Position numbers and translations under genes: made by a program
Assembly: GCF_000314975.1 (NCBI RefSeq)
Contig: NZ_BAEN01000032.1
Coordinates: forward strand, 1 to 49,479
DNA from: Aliiglaciecola lipolytica E3
GTDB lineage: Bacteria; Pseudomonadota; Gammaproteobacteria; Enterobacterales; Alteromonadaceae
DNA length: 49,479 bases
Direction: 5' to 3'
Shown: positions 25,000 to 32,237 of the stretch, piece after piece
How the letters are laid out: every line of letters begins with the position of its first letter
How positions within the stretch are numbered: the stretch's first letter is position 1
Notes under the pieces: generated by a model
What the model was told of the DNA's origin: nothing
Databases searched by the model: none
The model's input: only the letters and a program-made list of their open reading frames with translations

Positions 25000-25036
25000 C
25001 ACTATTTAATAGTGTTAGTTTTGTCGCTTGTGCGAC
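25000..25036 (-). promoter_or_regulatory. Two small hairpins in the receptor mRNA leader
   Basis: CACTAT-TTA-ATAGTG (25000-25014) and GTCGC-TTGT-GCGAC (25023-25036) are consecutive perfect inverted repeats between the likely promoter and the Shine-Dalgarno GGGAG of the receptor. On the plus strand the second is followed by TTTTTATT, a terminator shape, but no plus-strand gene ends here. They may stabilise the leader or bind a regulator. Confidence 0.4.
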
Positions 25037-25650
25037 TTTTTATTAGTAAGGTAGTGAACCTCGCAGTGAATAATAAACACAACATAGTGCTGTGGTCAAC
25101 TCGTTGTAATGCCCTATTCCATAAAAGTTCAATATATTTCGTAAAGTAATAAGTAACTAAAAGTTTACGATTTTATTTGCGCGCAATTTATGTATAGCTT
25201 AGTTGCGTAAAGTTTACCCACGTTTATGTACAGGTATTGTTTAATAAATGAAGCTTTGTATAAATTGGAAATTCGTTATTTCAATCTAAAAAAGGCCTAT
25301 CATTTAAGGCTTAAGATACTGAAATAAAATAGAAACATTGGTTGAATGAGAATAACTGAAGGCAAACTCACTGAATAAGTGACCAAACGTTTAAAGCAAC
25401 AGACTCCGTTTATAAAACAAAACTTCGACGATACTAGGCTAGGCTAGGCATTACTTGTTAACACCTTGTTAAATAGGAGTTGGGCGTAATTATAATTTAT
25501 TTTCACTTGTGTCTTTACTTAAACCTAAATCGTTGTCAATCTTGCTTATAAATCGACCAAAAAATAAAAACTAACATCACATGCTTGGTATTAATTTTTA
25601 CGATTATCAGGTAGTGTTTTGCGAGTAATTGGAATTAAGAGCAAATAAAC
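25037..25650. other. Long intergenic stretch, promoter region of the receptor
   Basis: About 610 bases without a convincing gene. It holds the receptor promoter (reading left) and the start region of the ComFB gene (reading right). A small tandem repeat of CTAGG three times (about 25434-25448) is visible. I found no signal-peptide frame, tRNA or clear operator. Confidence 0.4.
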
Positions 25651-25926
25651 ATGAAACTAGATGATGATATCCATAACTATTATGAGCATCTTATTTTAGA
25701 GCGAATTGAGTCATTGCAATTGAGTAAAGTTAAGAGCGCGGATTACATTGCCGACCTATGTTGTTTGGCGCTTAATCAAGTTCCCCCTCGCTATATTCGT
25801 TATGAAGTCGATATGTCTTTTTATTTACCTCAGGGCGAACGTCAACAAATGGAAATGAATGTTGCGAATGCTGTTTCAAAAGCAATCAAGTTTCTAGATG
25901 AATCAAAATCTGAAAATTCGAATTAG
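25651..25926 (+). CDS. ComFB-family protein
   Basis: A 91-residue protein with the ComFB signature: a helical start (VDDDIHNYYEHL-type) then YIADLCCLALNQVPPRYIRYEVDMSFYLP (about residues 31-59), matching the family's D..ALSLN.-.P.YV core. The name comes from the competence operon of Bacillus, where its role is unclear, and members in other phyla have been proposed as cyclic-di-nucleotide receptors. It stands alone, with no competence genes nearby. It is not an enzyme by any motif I can see. The call rests on the core motif and length, so confidence is moderate. Confidence 0.65.
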   Translation: MKLDDDIHNYYEHLILERIESLQLSKVKSADYIADLCCLALNQVPPRYIRYEVDMSFYLPQGERQQMEMNVANAVSKAIKFLDESKSENSN

Positions 25927-26012
25927 AAGTAATATCTACGAGATAAATAAATTATTCCGTTGTTTGAAACCAAACATGGCTTAATTTACACATAGAACCT
26001 TTGGGAAGAAGA

Positions 26013-26124
26013 GGGTGGCAACCTTCCAGCCACATTCCGGCACATGAGTCGTCTGCTGCGGCTGCTCCCTTCCGGGCCTGACCGGTTTCACAGAGTATCA
26101 TTGCGGAAGGACCAAAAGGTCACC
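26013..26124 (-). ncRNA. ffs: 4.5S RNA (signal recognition particle RNA)
   Basis: The minus strand carries the SRP core: GGTCAGGCCCGGAAGGGAGCAGCC, matching the Ffh-binding domain of E. coli 4.5S RNA (symmetric loop GTCAGG / GGAAGG..AGCAG), followed by GCCGGAATGTGGCTGG. The ends pair (GGTG at 26121-26124 with CACC near 26014-26018), giving about 112 nucleotides, close to the E. coli 114. The exact termini are estimated. Confidence 0.95.
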
Positions 26125-26181
26125 ATTGAAACTCTCATTCAATCGCTCATACGTTTAATATGAGATATTGAATCGGCGCGC

Positions 26182-26210
26182 ATTATGACCAAAGCATTAT
26201 TAATATGCAA
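26182..26210 (-). promoter_or_regulatory. Putative promoter of 4.5S RNA with GC-rich discriminator
   Basis: The minus strand reads TTGCAT (complement of 26205-26210), 17 bases, then CATAAT (complement of 26182-26187), followed at once by GCGCGCC. A GC-rich discriminator after the -10 is the hallmark of stringently controlled stable-RNA promoters. Transcription would begin near 26175, giving a leader of about 50 bases to be processed off. Confidence 0.6.
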
Positions 26211-26287
26211 GGTTGAATTCGCGCCTAATAACGCTTTGCCTGATTTTCAATCAAAAAACATCACTCCATCGCAAGGGTGTGGTTTGA

Positions 26288-27340
26288 TTATTTTGTTAAA
26301 AAACGTTCTTCGGCTATTTGATTAGAGATCACATTTGTGGGCTGCTGTTCAGAGTCTGAACGTTGATAAATCTCAGTCAAAGTATCCGCTATGCCTTCTA
26401 TATGACTACGCATCGCTTCTGCTGTACTGAGCATGCGCTGATGATATATGTCGATAACACCACCGGCATTTATCACATAATCAGGTGCATACAAAATTCC
26501 TTTTTTACGTACAAGTTCACCTATCGATTCTTGCGCCAATTGATTGTTTGCTGCACCTGCAATAACTTTGACCTTTAAACGCTCTAACGTTTGCTGATTT
26601 ACCGAAGCGCCCATTGCACAAGGCGCATAAACATCCACATCCAGGTCGAATATTTCATCTGGCTCTACCGCAATCGCACCAAACTTTTCCACGGCCTCAT
26701 TCACATTGTCAGGGTAAATATCAGTTACATATAATTGCGCGCCCTGTTGATGAAGATGATCGGCCAAACGATAGCCAACATGTCCCATACCTTGAACAGC
26801 GACCTTAACCCCTTGTAAATCTGTCCCTAGCGCATACTTTACCGAAGCTTCTAATCCTTTAAATACACCGTAAGCAGTAGATGGCGCTGGATTTCCATCC
26901 GCCTTACCGCCATCAAAGCGATACTTTGCCTGAATACCCGACACATGCTTTGTATTGGCAGCCATCAGTTGAATATCACTTACCGCAATACCAGAATCTT
27001 CAGCAGTAATATAACGTCCTCCCATTTGCTCAACAAAACGCCCCATTGCAGCCATTAGTTCAGGACTTTTATGTTTTCTAGGATCTCCTATAATTACCGC
27101 CTTGCCGCCGCCTAATTTAAGTTGCGCCATTGCCGCTTTATAAGTCATGCCTTTTGACAAGCGCAGAACATCATTAAGCGCATCAGCACTGTTTGCATAT
27201 GGCCACATTCTGCATCCACCCAAAGATGGACCTAAATTCGTGTTATGCACTGCAATGATCGCCTGCAAACCGGTTTTTTTATCTTTGAAAAAAGCTACTT
27301 GCTCATGCCCATCAAACTCGACGTGATCAAACACTGACAT
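26288..27340 (-). CDS. Leucine dehydrogenase family (Glu/Leu/Phe/Val dehydrogenase)
   Basis: A 350-residue amino acid dehydrogenase. The catalytic region shows NTNLGPSLGGCRMWPYAN, LSKGMTYKAAMAQLKLGGGKAV (catalytic lysines, about residues 67-88) and the NAD-binding GMGHVGYRLADHLHQQG (about 187-203). Length and the ALNDVLRLSKGM motif fit leucine/valine dehydrogenases (about 350-365 residues) better than glutamate dehydrogenase (about 450). It deaminates branched-chain or aromatic amino acids to 2-oxo acids with NAD, feeding catabolism. It is divergent from an Lrp/AsnC regulator with 224 bases between, suggesting control by that regulator. Phenylalanine dehydrogenase is possible, given the aromatic catabolic block next door. 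Confidence 0.85.
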   Translation of the reverse strand: MSVFDHVEFDGHEQVAFFKDKKTGLQAIIAVHNTNLGPSLGGCRMWPYANSADALNDVLRLSKGMTYKAAMAQLKLGGGKAVIIGDPRKHKSPELMAAMGRFVEQMGGRYITAEDSGIAVSDIQLMAANTKHVSGIQAKYRFDGGKADGNPAPSTAYGVFKGLEASVKYALGTDLQGVKVAVQGMGHVGYRLADHLHQQGAQLYVTDIYPDNVNEAVEKFGAIAVEPDEIFDLDVDVYAPCAMGASVNQQTLERLKVKVIAGAANNQLAQESIGELVRKKGILYAPDYVINAGGVIDIYHQRMLSTAEAMRSHIEGIADTLTEIYQRSDSEQQPTNVISNQIAEERFLTK

Positions 27341-27467
27341 CGCTAAACCTTAATAAGTTGTATGATATTTTTAAGACATATTAGCGCATAGCAGAGAGGA
27401 TATGCTTTGCTAAGATTTTTAAGCTGAGGATTAACACGCAATTGTGTAACGATTGAATTCCAACATT

Positions 27468-27483
27468 TAGGATAATTATCCTA
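27468..27483. promoter_or_regulatory. Perfect 16-bp palindrome, likely Lrp/AsnC operator
   Basis: TAGGATAATTATCCTA is a perfect palindrome in the divergent leucine dehydrogenase-lrp region. Its shape, with TAG..CTA ends and an A/T-rich centre, resembles Lrp-family boxes (YAG...ATT...CTR), so the adjacent regulator is the most likely binder, possibly for itself. Confidence 0.55.
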
Positions 27484-27564
27484 GGAACGGAGCTTGAAAA
27501 AGATAAAGATTTTGCGCATGCTCCACAATTAGATTAATTAATTCACTTTTAACAAGAATAAAAT

Positions 27565-28032
27565 ATGAAGTTTGATAAGTTTGACCGCGAAATCCTGCGT
27601 GTGCTGCAAAAAGATGCCACTGTATCTATGGCTGAATTAAGCCAAAAAGTAGGTTTGTCACATACCCCTTGTTGGCGGCGAGTGAAACGCATGGAAGCAG
27701 AAGGTATTATCAAACAAAAAGTCACCATACTAGATAATAAAAAACTCAATCTAGGTGTCTCTGTTTTTATATACGTTACGTTGAAAAATCACGATGGTGA
27801 GTCGCTTAACGATTTTGAAGCATCAGTGCAAAGCATTGATGAAATTGTTGAATGCCACACTACCAGTGGTGACAAAGATTATTTGTTAAAAGTGATAGTA
27901 GAAAGTATAGAAGAGTACGAACATCTACTTAAAAGTAAATTGACTAACCTACCACTTGTTGATCATCTGAGTTCTACATTTGCCCTCAAGCAGGTTAAAA
28001 ACACCACTGAATTACCTATAAAAAATATTTAA
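27565..28032 (+). CDS. Lrp/AsnC-family transcriptional regulator
   Basis: A 155-residue Lrp/AsnC protein: N-terminal winged helix with FDKFDREILRVLQKDATVSM, then the recognition helix LSQKVGLSHTPCWRRVKRME (about residues 25-44), and a C-terminal RAM/ACT-like domain ending LPLVDHLSSTFALKQVKNTT. It resembles regulators of branched-chain or aromatic amino acid catabolism such as BkdR. It is divergent from a leucine dehydrogenase family gene and next to maiA. The effector is probably an amino acid, but which one cannot be told from sequence. Confidence 0.9.
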   Translation: MKFDKFDREILRVLQKDATVSMAELSQKVGLSHTPCWRRVKRMEAEGIIKQKVTILDNKKLNLGVSVFIYVTLKNHDGESLNDFEASVQSIDEIVECHTTSGDKDYLLKVIVESIEEYEHLLKSKLTNLPLVDHLSSTFALKQVKNTTELPIKNI

Positions 28033-28068
28033 CAATGCGGTTTTCAGCTGATTGAGGGCAACGTTGTT

Positions 28069-28722
28069 TTATGTTGCGTCTGCTTGGTTTTCAGGTTTCG
28101 CCGCTATAAACGCCTCTATTTGATTGCAGTTGTCATGCACACGCTGAATCAATGGAAATTGCCCCATGTCAACGCCAAATCGTTGAGCGTTGTATACTTG
28201 CGGAATTAAAAACACATCGGCCATAGTTACATCAAAACCAAAACAATAATCGGCGACTGTATTGGTTAGCCTTTTTTCAATGCTCTTAAAACCCGTTTCG
28301 ATCCAATGCTTGTTCCACTTTACATTATCTTCATCACTGTTTTGAAACGTCGATTTTAAGTGTCGAAGAATTCGCAAATTGGTAATGGGTTGAATATCAC
28401 ATCCTATGTCTTGAGCTAATGCACGTACTCTGGCTCTATCTAATCGATGAGTAGGAACCAGTTTAACTGGTTCCTCATAACGCTCATCAATATATTCAAC
28501 AATAGCCATTGATTGATTGAGGAAGATATCTTCATCATCATCCACAAATGTTGGCACCAATTGAGAAGGGTTTAAAGCAGTATAATCTTGACTAAATTGC
28601 ATGCCACCATCTTTGGCTAAATTAACCGGCACATAGGTATATTCTAATTGCTTCAAATTAAGTGCAATTCTGGCTCGGTAAGTAGCTGATGAACGCCAAT
28701 AACCATATAAATATAAACTCAC
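28069..28722 (-). CDS. maiA: Maleylacetoacetate isomerase
   Basis: A 217-residue zeta-class glutathione transferase: YWRSSATYRARIALNLK (residues 8-24) holds the catalytic SSA.YRVR motif, and the glutathione-binding LNPSQLVPTFVDDDED and LNQSMAIVEYIDERY follow (about 50-82). It isomerises maleylacetoacetate to fumarylacetoacetate with glutathione. It is the last gene of the homogentisate operon hppD-hmgA-fahA-maiA, 49 bases after fahA. The length is normal for the family. Confidence 0.95.
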   Translation of the reverse strand: MSLYLYGYWRSSATYRARIALNLKQLEYTYVPVNLAKDGGMQFSQDYTALNPSQLVPTFVDDDEDIFLNQSMAIVEYIDERYEEPVKLVPTHRLDRARVRALAQDIGCDIQPITNLRILRHLKSTFQNSDEDNVKWNKHWIETGFKSIEKRLTNTVADYCFGFDVTMADVFLIPQVYNAQRFGVDMGQFPLIQRVHDNCNQIEAFIAAKPENQADAT

Positions 28723-28771
28723 GTCATTCCCCTTTTCACAAACAAGTATTCATACCACTTTAACTGAACTT

Positions 28772-29791
28772 TTAAGGTTTAGCGGCTTGCACCACATTTT
28801 GATCAATACTGCCAAAAATATTATTTCCTTGCTCATCCAGCATTTCAATTTTTATATGATCACCAAATTGCATGAAATCAGTAGTGGGCTTACCATCACG
28901 AATTGTTTCTATCATGCGCACTTCTGCAATACAGGAGTAACCCACTCCACCTTCAGCAATACTAGTACCATATTCAGTACCTTGCTTATTAGACACTGTA
29001 CCTGATCCAATAATAGTACCTGCTCCTAGATTGCGAGATTTGGCCGCATGGGCAACCAATTGTGCAAAGTCGAAGGTCATATCAGTACCCGCTTGAGGAC
29101 GCCCAAAAAGTGAATGATTGTAATGTGAAATTAGCGGCAAATGGACTTTGTTATCCATCCATTTGTCCTGTAATTCATCTGGAGTGACAGCGACAGGGGA
29201 AAAGGCAGACGAAGGCTTAGATTGGAAGAACCCAAATCCTTTGGCAAGCTCTCCTGGAATTAGCCCTCTTAACGAAACATCATTCACTAACATCAGTAGT
29301 TTAATATGTTTACCGGCATTTTCAGGCAAAACTCCCATGGGAACATCATCAGTAATGATAGCCACTTCGGCTTCAAAATCGATTCCCCATTTATCGCTGG
29401 GTAAAGCAACGTTATCCGTGGGACCAATAAAGTCATCAGAACCACCTTGATACATTAATGGATCAGTCCAAAAACTCTCAGGAATCTCAGCACCACGCGC
29501 TTTTCGAACTAGCTCAACATGATTGACATAAGCACTGCCATCCGCCCATTGATACGCTCTTGGCAAAGGCGATTCACATTGCGAGCTATCAAACGGTATT
29601 GCTCGTTCAGCAGTTCCCGCATTCAACTGCTGATAAACAGACTCAAGTTTTGGACTAATTTCAGCCCAATTATCCAGAGCTTGTTGCAAAGTAGCGGCAA
29701 TGTCATCAACCGCAACACATTGGGTTAAATTTGTATTGACCACGACTAACTGACCATCGCGTGAGCCATTTTTATAACTTGCTAATTTCAT
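28772..29791 (-). CDS. fahA: Fumarylacetoacetase (FAA hydrolase family)
   Basis: A 339-residue FAA hydrolase that splits fumarylacetoacetate into fumarate and acetoacetate, the last step of tyrosine breakdown. Metal-binding and catalytic motifs include WGIDFEAEVAIITDDVPMG (about residues 150-168, Asp-Glu-x-Glu type), MLVNDVSLRGLIP and SRNLGAGTIIGSGTVSN. The ATG at 29791 gives MKLASYKNGSRDG, the family N-terminus, and lies 8 bases after the hmgA stop; a longer frame would overlap hmgA. It is about 80 residues shorter than the human enzyme, as in the bacterial small type. Confidence 0.9.
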   Translation of the reverse strand: MKLASYKNGSRDGQLVVVNTNLTQCVAVDDIAATLQQALDNWAEISPKLESVYQQLNAGTAERAIPFDSSQCESPLPRAYQWADGSAYVNHVELVRKARGAEIPESFWTDPLMYQGGSDDFIGPTDNVALPSDKWGIDFEAEVAIITDDVPMGVLPENAGKHIKLLMLVNDVSLRGLIPGELAKGFGFFQSKPSSAFSPVAVTPDELQDKWMDNKVHLPLISHYNHSLFGRPQAGTDMTFDFAQLVAHAAKSRNLGAGTIIGSGTVSNKQGTEYGTSIAEGGVGYSCIAEVRMIETIRDGKPTTDFMQFGDHIKIEMLDEQGNNIFGSIDQNVVQAAKP

Positions 29792-29799
29792 ACAAAACC

Positions 29800-30942
29800 T
29801 TATTTCTCTTTCCAACTATTCACATAATCAGCATTTTCAACTAAAGAAGACACATCGCTTACTGTTAAGGCATCTCGGGTGTCTAACATCACAGCAACTT
29901 CATCTGTAAAGGTCTTTTTATGCGCCCTTCCAGCCGCAAACGCTTTAGGATGTGGTCCATGTGTGAAACCCGCAGGATGAAATGTCACCATTCCTTTCTC
30001 GATATTGTCGCGCGAGAAAAAGTCACCCTCGTGATAAAATAAGACTTCATCATAATCGTCGTTGTTGTGATAAAAAGGCACTTTCAATGCGCCTGGATCA
30101 CTTTCGATGGGCCTGGGAACAAACGTACAAATAACGAATCGACTGGCTACAAATGTAGTATGAGCCGACGGTGGCAAGTGATAGCGATGACTCATCAAAG
30201 GGCGAATATCTCGCCAGTTAATCCTGACCACACTAAGATCACCATGCCATCCAATCGCATCGAGTGGATTAAACGGATAGGTAACTTGCGAAATCTGATT
30301 ATGGCGTTTTATTTCAACTTGCCACATTTGCTCAGAATATTGTGCTTTGAATTCATCATTAATCGTTGGTGTGTCCAACATACCTGAATCAAAAATAGCA
30401 TGCGGACCAACCAAGCCTTTTTCCGGTAACTGATAGCTATCATTGGTCGCTTCAATCATCAGAATTTGCATTGCGGAATCAGGCTCAATGCGCCACATGG
30501 TTGAACGTGGGATCACCACATAATCGCCTTGCTTTAGGGTCAAATGACCATAATCACAAAACAATTGACCGCCGCCTTGATGGATAAACAATAATTCATC
30601 GCCATCCGCATTACGGGCTAATTTCTGCATAGCGGTAACGCAGTGCCACATGCGGTAGCGACAATGTGAATTAAATAAAATCTCCGCGGCTGACCAAGGC
30701 GAATTCCCATCTATGGAAATGTTCTTTTCTGGTAGTAGATTTAAGTCAAATGCTCTGGGGCGCAACGGCCCCTGCCAATCACTCCAGCCAGTGGGTGCAT
30801 GAGTATGATGTAAATGTGTCGCTGGACCAAAAAACCCGCTACGACCAATTTCCCGCTCAAAAATAGCTTGCTCAGGAAAATCTGCATGCGCTTGTCGCGA
30901 AGATGTCCCCTGTTGACGCGGGAACTGAATCCATTTACGCAT
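29800..30942 (-). CDS. hmgA: Homogentisate 1,2-dioxygenase
   Basis: A 380-residue cupin dioxygenase that opens the homogentisate ring to maleylacetoacetate with Fe(II) and O2. The C-terminal active region EVLFYHEGDFFSRDNIEKGM and TFHPAGFTHGPHPKAF (about residues 302-340) carries the conserved Glu and His ligands. It is shorter than the classical enzyme (about 435 residues), matching the compact bacterial class. I use ATG 30942, which has GGTGA eight bases upstream; an ATG at 30957 is also in frame. It overlaps the hppD end by 8 bases. Confidence 0.88.
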   Translation of the reverse strand: MRKWIQFPRQQGTSSRQAHADFPEQAIFEREIGRSGFFGPATHLHHTHAPTGWSDWQGPLRPRAFDLNLLPEKNISIDGNSPWSAAEILFNSHCRYRMWHCVTAMQKLARNADGDELLFIHQGGGQLFCDYGHLTLKQGDYVVIPRSTMWRIEPDSAMQILMIEATNDSYQLPEKGLVGPHAIFDSGMLDTPTINDEFKAQYSEQMWQVEIKRHNQISQVTYPFNPLDAIGWHGDLSVVRINWRDIRPLMSHRYHLPPSAHTTFVASRFVICTFVPRPIESDPGALKVPFYHNNDDYDEVLFYHEGDFFSRDNIEKGMVTFHPAGFTHGPHPKAFAAGRAHKKTFTDEVAVMLDTRDALTVSDVSSLVENADYVNSWKEK

Positions 30943-32032
30943 CGGATTTTTCACCATTATTTTCGATTACACCACGTCTGATTTGATCTTGTTCAATCGA
31001 TTCAAACAATGCTTTGAAGTTACCTTCTCCGAAACCTTCATTACCTTTTCGTTGAATAATCTCAAAAAATACGGGACCAATCACTGTGTCTGTAAAGATT
31101 TGCAGTAAAATACCATCTTTCATTGGCGCACCGTCAATCAGTACTTTCAATTCATGTAACACGGCTAAATCTTCACCGTGGCCCTCTACTCGGCTATCTA
31201 CATTTTCATAATAGGTATCTGGTGTATCCATAAATTTCAGGCCGCGCGCTTTTAACGTCCGCACAGTTTCATAAATATCTTCTGTCGACAACGCAATATG
31301 CTGAATGCCTTCACCATTGTATTCGCGAATAAATTCTTCGATTTGAGACTTATCGTCTGAGGATTCGTTTATTGGAATACGAATTTTTCCACAAGGTGAC
31401 GTCATGGCTTTGCTAACTAGACCAGTGAGCTTACCTTCAATATCAAAGTAACGAATTTCTCTAAAGTTACCAATTCGTTCGTAAAAATTGGCCCAAACCG
31501 CCATGTTTCCACGTTTTACATTATGAGTAAGGTGATCAAGTACAGCCAAACCTGCATCGGCTTTTGCCATCAATTGTTGCCAATCAGGGTAAAATTTAAA
31601 ATCTATATCGTAGATAGACTCATCACCGTAACGATCAACAAAGTACAACGTGCTTTCTCCGATGCCATAAACAGCTGGAATATTTAATTCCATTGCACCT
31701 AAGTTACCGACGAATTGTTTTGCGCCGTTTTTAACCGCGTGTTGCAGAGCTTTACCGGCATCTTTTACTCGAAATGCCATGCCACATACACTTGGTCCTC
31801 TTAATCGCGCAAACTCTTCCGCTTGCGAAGCTGGCTCAGCGTTGACAATAAAATTAATGTCCCCTTGCTTAAACAACCAGACGCGTTTCGATCTGTGTTG
31901 AGCAACTTCGGCAAAACCTAACGATAAAAATAAGTCTTTAAGGTCTTGAATACCTTTTTCATCGGCCGCGGTATATTCCACAAATTCGAAGCCGTCACAA
32001 TTTAAGGGGTTAAAATTAATGTCTGTTGTCAT
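30935..32032 (-). CDS. hppD: 4-hydroxyphenylpyruvate dioxygenase
   Basis: A 365-residue vicinal oxygen chelate dioxygenase, converting 4-hydroxyphenylpyruvate to homogentisate with Fe(II). Metal-ligand regions are LDHLTHNVKRGNMAVWANFY (first His), EGIQHIALSTEDIYETV (second His) and FFEIIQRKGNEGFGEGNFKALFESIE (Glu ligand and the family C-terminus). Length matches bacterial HPPD (about 350-370). ATG 32032 is used; a GTG at 32044 would add MRNN. It is the first gene of the operon and has a TyrR box about 110 bases upstream. Confidence 0.95.
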   Translation of the reverse strand: MTTDINFNPLNCDGFEFVEYTAADEKGIQDLKDLFLSLGFAEVAQHRSKRVWLFKQGDINFIVNAEPASQAEEFARLRGPSVCGMAFRVKDAGKALQHAVKNGAKQFVGNLGAMELNIPAVYGIGESTLYFVDRYGDESIYDIDFKFYPDWQQLMAKADAGLAVLDHLTHNVKRGNMAVWANFYERIGNFREIRYFDIEGKLTGLVSKAMTSPCGKIRIPINESSDDKSQIEEFIREYNGEGIQHIALSTEDIYETVRTLKARGLKFMDTPDTYYENVDSRVEGHGEDLAVLHELKVLIDGAPMKDGILLQIFTDTVIGPVFFEIIQRKGNEGFGEGNFKALFESIEQDQIRRGVIENNGEKSDA

Positions 32033-32140
32033 GTTATTTCTCACAAAAGGTTAACGAGTACATGGATCTACTTAAGCCTATAATCTGCAAGAAGAATAGT
32101 GTCTGACATACGATAGTTTGACTCGCTAACCCAGCAAAAT

Positions 32141-32158
32141 TGTAACGTTATTTTTACA
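32141..32158 (-). promoter_or_regulatory. TyrR box upstream of hppD
   Basis: TGTAAC-GTTATT-TTTACA fits the TyrR consensus TGTAAA-N6-TTTACA with one mismatch. It lies 109 bases before the hppD start and just past the tyrR terminator, and should control the homogentisate operon. Confidence 0.8.
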
Positions 32159-32174
32159 TTCAATTTTAGCCATT

Positions 32175-32196
32175 AAAAAGCCGCTAAAAAGCGGCT
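32175..32196 (-). terminator. Rho-independent terminator of tyrR
   Basis: On the minus strand AGCCGCT-TTTT-AGCGGCT is followed by TTTTTAATGG, a classical stem and T-tract, 42 bases after the tyrR stop. Confidence 0.88.
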
Positions 32197-32237
32197 ATAT
32201 GTGTCAACAAAAGTAGACAGACTAAAAATATCTGTAA

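Noticed and set aside
24946-25149. Plus-strand frame across the receptor start and leader
   Set aside because: It overlaps the signal-peptide codons of the receptor on the other strand, has no ribosome binding site, and looks random.
25434-25449. Three tandem CTAGG units as a possible repeat element
   Set aside because: Too short and only three copies; no repetition elsewhere in the window.
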